Shown here: positions 18,338-25,220 of the stretch, piece after piece | Layout: each line of letters begins with the position of its first letter | How positions within the stretch are numbered: the stretch's first letter is position 1 | NCBI GenBank assembly: GCA_041744575.1 | Contig: JBGTKP010000060.1 | Span: 1 to 37,060 of the forward strand | DNA from: JTS-RE37 sp041744575 | GTDB taxonomy: Bacteria; Bacteroidota; Bacteroidia; Flavobacteriales; Flavobacteriaceae | Reading direction: 5' to 3' | Length of the DNA stretch: 37,060 nucleotides | The notes under the pieces: model-generated | Told to the model about the DNA's origin: nothing | What the model saw: only the letters and a program-made list of their open reading frames with translations | Database searches by the model: none | Program-made: the position numbers and the translations under genes

Positions 18338-18507
18338 AGGTCTTCCGGTCAGCCAGTGGCCGCTTTTCCCATAAATTTAGGCTTTTTTGCCGAATAATCC
18401 ATGAAATTTTAGGAGGAGGCACGAAGCGTAGCGATCACAGTCTGGCACGTTTATCGCTATTAATTGTAATATCGGCTGATATTCAGGAAAAGACTTTTTT
18501 TTAACAG

Positions 18508-18515
18508 TATCTTTG
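18508..18515 (+). promoter_or_regulatory. -7 promoter box for the HExxH gene
   Basis: TATCTTTG matches TAnnTTTG and ends 24 bp before the ATG at 18540; an AGGAG (18532-18536) lies just before the start. No TTG at the expected distance upstream is clear. Confidence 0.45.
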
Positions 18516-18539
18516 TTTGAGGTCAGCAAACAGGAGCCT

Positions 18540-18863
18540 ATGATCTTAGTTATCAAACAATTATTTCATAAGAATTATGTGGGTCTCTCCTTATGGCCAT
18601 TTATCATTCTTCGGGAAGATCATTTAAAACAGGATTCCGTTCTGATCAATCATGAGCGAATCCATCTCAGACAACAGCTGGAGCTTTTTGTCCTTCCCTT
18701 CTATCTCCTTTACCTCGCAGAGTGGCTGTTGAGGACCCTTATCTACATGGATAGCTACAGGGCCTATCAAAATCTTAGTTTTGAACAGGAAGCCTATCAC
18801 AATGAAGACAACCCCGAATACCTGAACCGGCGTAAACCTTTTAGTTTTATTAAATATCTTTGA
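18540..18863 (+). CDS. Small HExxH-containing membrane protein
   Basis: The 107-residue product contains HERIH at residues 38-42, an HExxH zinc-metallopeptidase motif within VLINHERIHLRQQLEL. A transmembrane stretch follows (about 48-66), and E84 in SFEQEAY could be the third zinc ligand. This resembles the catalytic part of M56/M48-type membrane proteases cut down to a minimum. The frame is open nine codons further upstream, but the ATG at 18540 has an AGGAG Shine-Dalgarno and a -7 box just 5'. Its stop lies 19 bp before the next gene. No family name is claimed and activity is inferred from the motif only. Confidence 0.75.
   Translation: MILVIKQLFHKNYVGLSLWPFIILREDHLKQDSVLINHERIHLRQQLELFVLPFYLLYLAEWLLRTLIYMDSYRAYQNLSFEQEAYHNEDNPEYLNRRKPFSFIKYL
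18855..18862 (+). promoter_or_regulatory. Possible internal -7 box before the PLP enzyme gene
   Basis: A second TATCTTTG overlaps the stop codon of the HExxH gene and ends 20 bp before the GTG at 18883. It could give the downstream genes their own transcript. Without a clear TTG upstream it may be chance. Confidence 0.3.
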
Positions 18864-18882
18864 GCCCAAAGGCCGGAGATAC

Positions 18883-19788
18883 GTGGAGGCAATTACACAG
18901 GAAATTAGGCATTCACTGCTTGACAATCATGGTGTTTTCCTGTTTATCAGGAGAGAAGACCAGGTACATCCCCATATTTCAGGAAATAAACTCCGAAAGT
19001 TAAAATACAATCTTGAGTACGCCCGTGAGGCCGGCCTCCGACACCTTGTGACTTTTGGCGGAGCCTATTCCAGCCACCTGCTTGCCCTGGCGCACGCCGG
19101 CAGAGAATTTGGTTTCACCACTACAGGGATCGTTCGCGGAGATGAACTGATACACCTCTGGCGGGATAACCCTACCCTCGCCCAGGCCCACTCGGCCGGA
19201 ATGCAATTCAAATTTATTACGAGGGAACAATACAGGCAGCGTGCCATGCCCTCCTACCTGCATTCACTGGAGGCTGAACTGGGACCCTGTTACCTGTTGC
19301 CCGAAGGAGGGACGAATTCCCTTGCTGTAAAAGGCTGTGAAGAAATTCTTTCCCCATCAGATCATGGTTTTGACTCTGTTTGTTGCAGTGTCGGAACCGG
19401 GGGGACCCTGGCCGGGATCATAAATGCTTCCGCGGATTCCCAGAGGATATTGGGGTTCCCGGCGCTGAAATCCCCTGACTTAATAAAAGATATTTGTAAA
19501 TTTGCCCGCAAAACCCAATGGGAATTGGCAAACGATTATCATTTTGGCGGGTATGCCCGGGTGTCTCCGGCACTAATACAGTTCATCAATGATTTTCGTG
19601 AGTTTACCGGAATTCCTTTGGATCCGGTATATACCGGGAAGATGATGTTCGGCATTTTTGATATGGTTTCTAAAGGCCTTTTCACGAAGGGCAGCCGTAT
19701 TCTGGCCATTCATACAGGCGGACTACAGGGCGTGGCAGGAATGAACAGGCGGTTAAAGAAAAGGAATCTGCAATTAATCACGATATGA
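18883..19788 (+). CDS. ACC deaminase/D-cysteine desulfhydrase family enzyme
   Basis: The 301-residue protein is a fold-type II PLP enzyme. The PLP lysine is K36 in SGNKLRKLKY, followed by FGGAYSSHLLAL for cofactor and substrate binding and a GTGGTLAG phosphate-binding loop near 167. The family includes 1-aminocyclopropane-1-carboxylate deaminase and D-cysteine desulfhydrase; in bacteria without ethylene chemistry the second is more likely, but sequence alone does not decide. The start is GTG at 18883 with GGAG 4 bp before it. The stop overlaps the ATG of the next gene (ATGA). Confidence 0.88.
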   Translation: MEAITQEIRHSLLDNHGVFLFIRREDQVHPHISGNKLRKLKYNLEYAREAGLRHLVTFGGAYSSHLLALAHAGREFGFTTTGIVRGDELIHLWRDNPTLAQAHSAGMQFKFITREQYRQRAMPSYLHSLEAELGPCYLLPEGGTNSLAVKGCEEILSPSDHGFDSVCCSVGTGGTLAGIINASADSQRILGFPALKSPDLIKDICKFARKTQWELANDYHFGGYARVSPALIQFINDFREFTGIPLDPVYTGKMMFGIFDMVSKGLFTKGSRILAIHTGGLQGVAGMNRRLKKRNLQLITI

Positions 19789-20615
19789 GAGGAATTTTAG
19801 CAGCGGTTATTTTCGGATGCTTACTTATCAGCTGTGGTTCAAAGAAGCGGACCGCTTATGTCCCACCAGCGCCCCCCCCGGAGCGTGTCGCTCCGGAAAA
19901 CGTCGAGGCAGCCGTGGAGGATGGGCGATATGTGCTCCCAGAGGACACCGGGAATTTCATTCTTTTTCCGATCAACACTATCGAGGAGTACATTGCCACT
20001 TTTTCTGAAATTGCCCAGTTCGAAATGAAGGCCTATGGCATTCCGGCAAGTATCACCCTGGCGCAGGGTATTCTCGAAAGTGGCTATGGCAGGGGAGCGC
20101 TGACTCTTAAAACCAATAACCACTTTGGGATCAAGTGCCATAGTGGGTGGGAAGGTCAGTTTGACCATCATGATGATGACGCGATTGGCGAATGCTTCCG
20201 CAAGTACAACCACCCTATGTATTCCTTCAGGGATCACAGCATCTTCCTATCCGGCCGGGCGCGCTACGCGTCTCTCTTTGAACTGCGGAGGGATGATTAT
20301 AAAGGGTGGGCCAGGGGTCTGAGGGAAGCCGGTTATGCGACAGACAGACAATATCCCCAGAAGCTGATCAACTTCATAGAACAATACGGACTTTATCGGT
20401 TTGACAAGGAGGTGCTCTCGGATGGTTATCCGGTGCAGCCCACTGCCAAGGAATATGATTTCATGGTGCATGTTGTGAAAGAAGGGGATACCCTTTATTC
20501 TATCTCCAAAAGGTATTTTGTATCTGTCAATGAACTGATGCAACTCAACCGGATGAATGACAGTAAGCTGTCTGTCGGACAGGAAATCATGGTAAAACAG
20601 GAAAAACTCAATTAA
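19785..20615 (+). CDS. Glucosaminidase-LysM lipoprotein
   Basis: The 276-residue protein is a lipoprotein (LLISC, Cys17) with a Pro-rich linker (about 24-38), a GH73-type N-acetylglucosaminidase domain (about 65-215) and one C-terminal LysM domain (about 227-272). The catalytic Glu is probably E98 in GILESGYGRG; NNHFGIKC follows. It would cut the glycan strands of peptidoglycan from the outer membrane side. The start codon overlaps the stop of the PLP enzyme gene (ATGA), and hemL begins 4 bp later, so the three are one operon. Confidence 0.93.
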   Translation: MRGILAAVIFGCLLISCGSKKRTAYVPPAPPPERVAPENVEAAVEDGRYVLPEDTGNFILFPINTIEEYIATFSEIAQFEMKAYGIPASITLAQGILESGYGRGALTLKTNNHFGIKCHSGWEGQFDHHDDDAIGECFRKYNHPMYSFRDHSIFLSGRARYASLFELRRDDYKGWARGLREAGYATDRQYPQKLINFIEQYGLYRFDKEVLSDGYPVQPTAKEYDFMVHVVKEGDTLYSISKRYFVSVNELMQLNRMNDSKLSVGQEIMVKQEKLN

Positions 20616-20619
20616 ATTC

Positions 20620-21912
20620 ATGCGTTATACGCGTAGCAGTGCCCTCTTTGCGGAAGCAAAGCAATTTTTACCAGGTGGGGTTAATTCCCCAGTAAGGGCC
20701 TTCAAAGCCGTGGGCGGGGATCCTATTTTCGTAAAGGAGGCTAAAGGCGCTTACCTATTTGATGAAGATGGGAACCGCTTTATCGATTATATTTCTTCCT
20801 GGGGTCCTCTTATTCTTGGACATGCTTATCCTCCGGTGATCAATGCGGTAATAGAAAAGGCTAAAAAGGGCACTTCCTTCGGGATGCCTACCGAAATTGA
20901 AACGGAACTGGCCCGGCTTGCCATTTCCATGGTACCCAATGTGGATAAGATCCGATTCGTAAATAGCGGCACGGAAGCCTGCATGAGTGCTGTCCGCCTT
21001 GCCCGAGGTTTCACCGGAAGGGAAAAGATCATAAAATTTGCCGGATGTTACCATGGCCACGCAGATAGCTTCCTGATTCAGGCGGGAAGCGGGGCAGCCA
21101 CTTTCGGAAGTCCGGACAGCCCCGGGGTAACAAGGGGTACCGCCCGTGACACTTTGCTGGCTTCCTATAACAACCTGGAAGAGGTGGCGACCCTCGTCCG
21201 TGCCAACAAGGGAGAGGTGGCGGCCGTCATCATCGAACCGGTAGCAGGCAATATGGGCTGTATCGTACCGACGGAAGAATTTATCCGGGGGCTGCGGGAA
21301 ATTTGTACCAGAGAAGACATCCTATTGATTTTTGATGAGGTCATGACGGGCTTTAGACTTGCGCGGGGGGGTGCGCAGGAAGTTTTTGATATTGCCGCAG
21401 ACATTGTCACCTTCGGCAAGGTCATTGGCGGGGGCCTGCCGGTAGGGGCCTTTGCCGCCCGGAATGAGATCATGGCCTGCCTCGCACCCTCCGGCCCGGT
21501 GTATCAGGCCGGAACCCTGAGTGGGAATCCGTTGGCCATGAGCGCCGGACTGGCGATGCTCACAGAATTGAACACACACCCCGAAATATTCGAAAGCCTG
21601 GAGGATAAAACGGAACATCTGCGGGAAGGATTTGACAAGGTGCTGAAAAATAAAGGCATTCCCTATAGGATCAATAAGATCGGAAGCATGATCTCCCTGC
21701 ACTTCACAAAAGATCCCGTAGTCGATTTTGCCTCTTCGTGTAAAGGGAACAATGAGCAATTCCGGAGCTATTTTCACGGAATGCTGGACAAGGGCATTTA
21801 CCTTCCTCCCAGCGCCTTCGAAAGTTATTTCCTGAACGATGCCTTGTCCTATGGAGATTTGGATGAAACCATAGAAGCCCTGGATAAGGTCTCCTCCCAA
21901 TGGGATAATTAG
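20620..21912 (+). CDS. hemL: Glutamate-1-semialdehyde 2,1-aminomutase
   Basis: HemL converts glutamate-1-semialdehyde to 5-aminolevulinate, the last step of the C5 route to haem. The 430-residue product is full length for this class III PLP aminotransferase. It shows the N-terminal LPGGVNSPVRAF, NSGTEACMSAVRLAR near 115, FDEVMTGFR near 238, and the PLP lysine K267 in TFGKVIGGGLPVG. Spacing to the upstream gene is 4 bp. Its placement behind a cell-wall hydrolase has no obvious functional link. Confidence 0.96.
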   Translation: MRYTRSSALFAEAKQFLPGGVNSPVRAFKAVGGDPIFVKEAKGAYLFDEDGNRFIDYISSWGPLILGHAYPPVINAVIEKAKKGTSFGMPTEIETELARLAISMVPNVDKIRFVNSGTEACMSAVRLARGFTGREKIIKFAGCYHGHADSFLIQAGSGAATFGSPDSPGVTRGTARDTLLASYNNLEEVATLVRANKGEVAAVIIEPVAGNMGCIVPTEEFIRGLREICTREDILLIFDEVMTGFRLARGGAQEVFDIAADIVTFGKVIGGGLPVGAFAARNEIMACLAPSGPVYQAGTLSGNPLAMSAGLAMLTELNTHPEIFESLEDKTEHLREGFDKVLKNKGIPYRINKIGSMISLHFTKDPVVDFASSCKGNNEQFRSYFHGMLDKGIYLPPSAFESYFLNDALSYGDLDETIEALDKVSSQWDN

Positions 21913-21920
21913 TGGACGTA

Positions 21921-21944
21921 AAAAACCCACCGCAGGGGTGGGTT
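21921..21944 (-). terminator. Intrinsic terminator between convergent genes
   Basis: AACCCACC (21924-21931) pairs with GGTGGGTT (21937-21944) around a 5-base loop. On the minus strand the stem runs into a T tract (complement of the A run at 21921-21925), so it mainly ends the Spy-like gene; hemL may use the same hairpin from the other side. Confidence 0.75.
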
Positions 21945-21957
21945 CTCAAGTACCTTC

Positions 21958-22416
21958 CTATTTGCCATGATGCCTGGCAGTCCGCGACCGCATCCCTTTG
22001 AAATGCTTGTCATGGCCTCTCCGCTGATGCATCTTTTCCCACTTCCCGAACTGTTCTTCATTAAGGATCGATCTCATCTGTTCTTTCTGAGCAATCGCCC
22101 GGTCCAGGCGCTCATTTTGCAGCTTAAACCGATCTTCTGCAGAAAAAGACTTCCGGTTTTCTGATTCTTTTTGGTCTTTCCAGGCTTCCTTTTTTTCCAT
22201 GCGCAATTTGGCATTTTCCAGTTGGATCGCGAGGATCTTCTTTTGCTGTGCCTCAGTAAGGTCCAGGGCCAGGGTCAGTTTTTTGGTTCTGAGGGTAGCC
22301 ATTTGTTCAGGGGTCATATCGGACTTCATCATGCCCGTCTCTGATTTCCGGCCCTCGGTTTGTGCAAATCCGGCCAGCCCACTTAAGAGCAGGGCGGCTA
22401 CAATGATTTTTTTCAT
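21958..22416 (-). CDS. Spy/CpxP-like periplasmic protein
   Basis: The 152-residue protein has a signal peptide (residues 1-18, ending GFAQ) and a long alpha-helical, highly charged body. Two short motifs, LDLTEAQQKKI and LNEEQFGKWEKM, resemble the LTxxQ repeats of Spy/CpxP proteins, which act as periplasmic chaperones or stress sensors. The C-terminus is His/Arg-rich (HQRRGHDKH, ending ARHHGK), which could bind metal. The gene stands alone, convergent with hemL. Family placement is by motif and helix pattern, so it is tentative. Confidence 0.7.
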   Translation of the reverse strand: MKKIIVAALLLSGLAGFAQTEGRKSETGMMKSDMTPEQMATLRTKKLTLALDLTEAQQKKILAIQLENAKLRMEKKEAWKDQKESENRKSFSAEDRFKLQNERLDRAIAQKEQMRSILNEEQFGKWEKMHQRRGHDKHFKGMRSRTARHHGK

Positions 22417-22531
22417 GAGTATATTTTTTAATGGATTATACCCCTAAGACAGATGACCCGCCCATAGGTTTAATCCCTGACCCTGGCTTTGGCTACTTTT
22501 TAACAATATCAGGAAGGCGTGGGGCAACCGC

Positions 22532-22560
22532 AAAAAGAAAGAGCCCGGTATTTCCGGGCC
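22532..22560 (-). terminator. Intrinsic terminator of the small peptide gene
   Basis: GCCCGG (22543-22548) and CCGGGC (22554-22559) form a stem with a TATTT loop; on the minus strand it is followed by a T-rich run. It lies 25 bp past the stop of the 60-residue peptide gene, which supports that gene being real. Confidence 0.75.
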
Positions 22561-22584
22561 CTTCCATATATATTTATAAGATCT

Positions 22585-22767
22585 TTAGTATTTCAAGGGC
22601 TCCTCGGCAATTAATTCTTCGGCAGGGAGTTCTTCCAGGTCCTGGTCATTCAAACCAATCATTTCGGTGGCGTGAACAGGCTGTTCCTGTGTATCCATCG
22701 AATAGTAGGTAAAGGAAGCGGCCATAAAACAACCGAAGTACAGTAGGCTTTTCATTTTGTAGGTCAT
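22585..22767 (-). CDS. Small secreted or membrane-anchored acidic peptide
   Basis: A 60-residue product with a hydrophobic N-terminal segment (about residues 6-22, SLLYFGCFMAASFTYY) and a very acidic C-terminal half containing DLEELPAEELIAEE. No family is recognised. The ATG at 22767 or one four codons later (22755) could start it. Evidence that it is expressed is the matching terminator just downstream and a pair of direct repeats about 70-110 bp upstream. It may be a secreted peptide or a small membrane protein; no function is claimed. Confidence 0.6.
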   Translation of the reverse strand: MTYKMKSLLYFGCFMAASFTYYSMDTQEQPVHATEMIGLNDQDLEELPAEELIAEEPLKY

Positions 22768-22838
22768 GATGTGGGGTTTTTAATTCTTTAGCTAATTTAC
22801 GTAATCATTGAATGATGGACGAATCTATGTTGTCAAAT

Positions 22839-22876
22839 CCCCCTTAATGTAGGTGAAATCTCCCCTATTTGTGGTG
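22839..22876 (-). promoter_or_regulatory. Pair of direct repeats upstream of the small peptide gene
   Basis: CCCCCTTAATGTAGGTG (22839-22855) and CCCCTATTTGTGGTG (22862-22876) share CCCC, TGT and GGTG elements offset by about 23 bp, close to two helical turns. Such spacing suits a dimeric activator or response regulator. They lie 72-109 bp from the start of the minus-strand peptide gene. No regulator is identified. Confidence 0.35.
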
Positions 22877-23110
22877 TATAAAAACTGCTTCCCCAAGCGA
22901 TCAGAATTTCTCCGATGAACGGTAAACAGGGACTTTTCCCCAACAAACTATCCCATTACGCCATCACCGGGGATCACAGGACGTCGGTTGGGGGATGTAT
23001 GGAGCTTTTGTTCTTTTCCATCTTAATAATTATCCCATCTTCGTGATCAGGTGTATTTAAAAGCTCCCTCTTAGATAAAGAGGGGTGGCCGCAGGAGGCG
23101 GATGGAAAGG

Positions 23111-23671
23111 TTGACAATTTTATCAAGCAATTGATCCCTCCGTCTTTGCTAAGGCAAATCCACCTCCCTTTAAAAAAAAGGGAGGAGCTTTTGGTTTTTC
23201 TATTTTTGGCAACTTCTTAAATCCTTCTTGATCTCCTGCCTACTCTGCCTAAAGGCAGATTCGGCAGGCAGGTTTGGTTCGTTTTGCATCACGATAAAAT
23301 AAACATTATACTTTTTGTAACCACCAGACGGAGTCTGGCGGTAGCGGTAGAGATTGACAGTTGTAACAAGCAATTGATCCCTCCGTATTTGCTAAAGCAA
23401 ATCCACCTCCCTTTAAAAAAAAGGGAGGAGCTTTTGATTTTTTTATTTTTGGCAACTTCTTAAATCCTTCTTGATCTCCTGCCTACTCTGCCTAAAGGCA
23501 GATTCGGCAGGTAGGTTTGGTTCGTTTTGCATCAAGATAAAATGAACATTATACTTTTTGTAACCACCAGACGGAGTCTGGCGGTAGCGGTGGAGATTGA
23601 CAGTTGTAACAAGCAATTGATCCCTCGGTCTTCACTAAAGTGAATCCACCTCTATTTAAAAAAAGGGAGGA
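23111..23671. repeat. 243-bp tandem repeat array, 2.3 copies, with hairpins
   Basis: Copies begin at 23111, 23354 and 23597 (period exactly 243 bp); the third stops after about 75 bp. The first two differ at only about a dozen positions. Each full copy holds several inverted repeats: TTTGC/GCAAA (23145-23158 in copy 1), CCTCCCTTT/AAAGGGAGG (23163-23185), a long one with CCTGCC/GGCAGG ends (23235-23272), and CCAGAC/GTCTGG (23324-23338). No open frame of note is present. This array makes up most of the 1,054-bp gap between 22768 and 23821; the remainder (22877-23110 and 23672-23821) holds nothing I recognise except a degenerate relative of the repeat around 23060-23100. Confidence 0.9.
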
Positions 23672-23821
23672 TCTGTACAAGCAGCCCGGATTGTTAATCT
23701 ATGTTAAACCGTTCATTGCAGTGTAACATTTTAGCCGGACCATGGTCTATTAGAAAAGAGACAAAATGAACCTTCCTCCGGGAAGGGGATCATCAAACAT
23801 CAATCATCAATCAATCAAAAA

Positions 23822-24451
23822 ATGAACAAAATAATCCTCTTGTGTGGATTGGGAGTGATAAGTACTTTCGCCACCCCTCAAAATTCAACCTTGCCTACTA
23901 CTGAGAATCCATATTCCCTTATAGCTGATGTTGATATGGAATTGTGCGCTGCCTCAGGCACTTTAACTACCTGGACAACGCTTCCGGAAGAGGCAATGCA
24001 CCCAATGACTGAAGTATCACCGGCCCTCGATCTGGTATCCATCCCCTATCTCGAAAATGAAGATGAAGGACTCGCCGACCTGGGATTTGATACCTCGCAA
24101 TACCTTCCTGCGAACTTTGACCCCTACGGGGCTTATCATGAGGTCGTTGAGGTAGCCTATGTGGAAGAAGAAATTCCGGTTCATCTTGGATTCGAAACCT
24201 CAGCGTATCTTCCAGGGGATTTTAATCCCTACGATGTTCCCCGGGACTTCATGGATATATCCTATATAGAGCCAGAGGAAGAAATCGTCCTTGGCTTTGA
24301 TCCCGCACCGTATCTTCCTTCCGGTTTTGACCCTTATGAAGACTATTTCGACCTGGATGCCGTGGTCTATATTGAAGAAGAGGAAGAAGTCATCTTAGAC
24401 TTTAACCCTAAAGATTATTTGCCGGCCGGTTTCAATCCCTACAGCCGGTAG
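23822..24451 (+). CDS. Secreted acidic protein with 35-residue tandem repeats
   Basis: The 209-residue protein starts with a probable signal peptide (residues 1-17, ending STFA). From residue 87 it is a perfect-period tandem repeat of 35 residues, with units beginning at 87, 122, 157 and 192 (the last one half). The core is LGFDTxxYLPxxFDPY, followed by a linker ending in V/I-x-Y-I/V-E and an acidic run. A half unit precedes the first at about 70-86. The protein ends right after the last FNPY. It is very acidic and has no membrane segment after the signal, no Cys pairs in the repeats, and no T9SS sorting domain. I do not recognise the family. The units differ clearly at the DNA level, so the array is old. 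Confidence 0.85.
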   Translation: MNKIILLCGLGVISTFATPQNSTLPTTENPYSLIADVDMELCAASGTLTTWTTLPEEAMHPMTEVSPALDLVSIPYLENEDEGLADLGFDTSQYLPANFDPYGAYHEVVEVAYVEEEIPVHLGFETSAYLPGDFNPYDVPRDFMDISYIEPEEEIVLGFDPAPYLPSGFDPYEDYFDLDAVVYIEEEEEVILDFNPKDYLPAGFNPYSR

Positions 24452-24503
24452 GTAGATGGATAGAAGTTCTCATTTTCTATCAGTTATTTGATTCGTTAGC
24501 TGT

Positions 24504-24533
24504 AAAGCCCTTAGCCATCCGGATGAGGGCTTT
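24504..24533. terminator. Bidirectional hairpin after the first repeat-protein gene
   Basis: AAAGCCCT (24504-24511) and AGGGCTTT (24526-24533) form an 8-bp stem 52 bp past the stop of the repeat-protein gene. The stop codon of a minus-strand gene remnant lies 6 bp to its right, so it can serve both directions. Confidence 0.65.
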
Positions 24534-24538
24534 ATAAA

Positions 24539-24652
24539 TTAATAATATACAGTTCCTTTCCTGAGTAGTCGTATCCCCATCTGAACGCTTGCATCATCTT
24601 CATTTTCAATTCCTTCCGTATCGGTTGTTACAAAGCGGAAACCGAGGGTCAT
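24539..24652 (-). pseudogene. Possible 3' remnant of a lost gene
   Basis: A 37-codon minus-strand frame (MTLGFRFVTTDTEGI..., ending GTVYY) has protein-like composition and alternating hydrophobic residues. It ends next to a terminator hairpin as a real gene would. An in-frame stop lies four codons before its first Met and no signal or upstream part is found, so it looks like the tail of a deleted gene, perhaps a beta-strand-rich or outer-membrane protein. A genuine tiny gene cannot be excluded. Confidence 0.3.
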
Positions 24653-24741
24653 TATTGTAGGAATTTACTTTCATCGGAAACATACAATAATATGATCAAA
24701 TGGCAGTTTTATCATTGCTTTAAACCTAACCTGTAATTCGT

Positions 24742-25143
24742 ATGCAAAGGAAATTTTTTACACTGTCTTTTATATTTGCCGGACTTTCTCTTGGCGCGTA
24801 TGCCAATGAGAGTGGAACAGGCATTGACGACCTCGACCTGAATAGTGTGGTATTTATTGAAGAAGATGCGGAGGTTGATCTGGGATTTAATACCGCAGAT
24901 TACCTGCCCGAGAATTTTGATCCGTACCGCTTTTATGTTGATCTGCGCTCCATTCCGTTTATCGAGGAGGAGGTACCTTTTGAAAAAGACTTAAGTCGTC
25001 ACCTGCCCCGGAATTTCGACCCTTATGGCCACCCCTCCAATTTCATGGCGGTGAGCTATATTGATCCGACTGACAATGAACAACTCGATTTTGATTCGAA
25101 AAAACATCTGCCGGAGGGTTTTCATCCGTATATCATGAAGTAA
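24742..25143 (+). CDS. Shorter paralogue of the 35-residue repeat protein
   Basis: The 133-residue protein has a signal peptide (residues 1-21, ending GAYA) and three copies of the same core seen in the protein encoded at 23822-24451: LGFNTADYLPENFDPY (47-62), a diverged DLSRHLPRNFDPY (83-95) and LDFDSKKHLPEGFHPY (115-130). Linkers carry VVFIEED, IPFIEEE and VSYIDP, matching the Y/F-I/V-E linker of the paralogue. Like it, the protein ends just after a final PY. The pair probably arose by duplication. Function unknown; both are expected outside the cytoplasm. Confidence 0.85.
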   Translation: MQRKFFTLSFIFAGLSLGAYANESGTGIDDLDLNSVVFIEEDAEVDLGFNTADYLPENFDPYRFYVDLRSIPFIEEEVPFEKDLSRHLPRNFDPYGHPSNFMAVSYIDPTDNEQLDFDSKKHLPEGFHPYIMK

Positions 25144-25186
25144 CACCAGGGAAGAAACTCCGACCCCGAATTTCTTTCTTACAATA

Positions 25187-25214
25187 AAAACCCCGGCAGT
25201 AAGGCCGGGGTTTT
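25187..25214. terminator. Strong bidirectional terminator
   Basis: An 11-bp perfect stem, AAAACCCCGGC (25187-25197) with GCCGGGGTTTT (25204-25214), around a 6-base loop and flanked by A and T runs. It separates the convergent repeat-protein and transporter genes and can stop both. Confidence 0.9.
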
Positions 25215-25220
25215 ATCATT

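Noticed and set aside
18416..18462. Sequence GAGGCACGAAGCGTAGCGATCACAG in part resembles a fragment of an interspersed repeat
   Set aside because: Only a single partial copy is seen in the window, so no repeat can be supported.
22431..22712. 93-codon plus-strand open frame over the small peptide gene and its terminator
   Set aside because: It reads through a terminator hairpin, has no family features and lies antisense to a better-supported gene.
23111..23671. CRISPR array
   Set aside because: Only 2.3 copies of a 243-bp unit; the whole unit is conserved, so there are no short repeats separated by unique spacers, and no cas genes are near.
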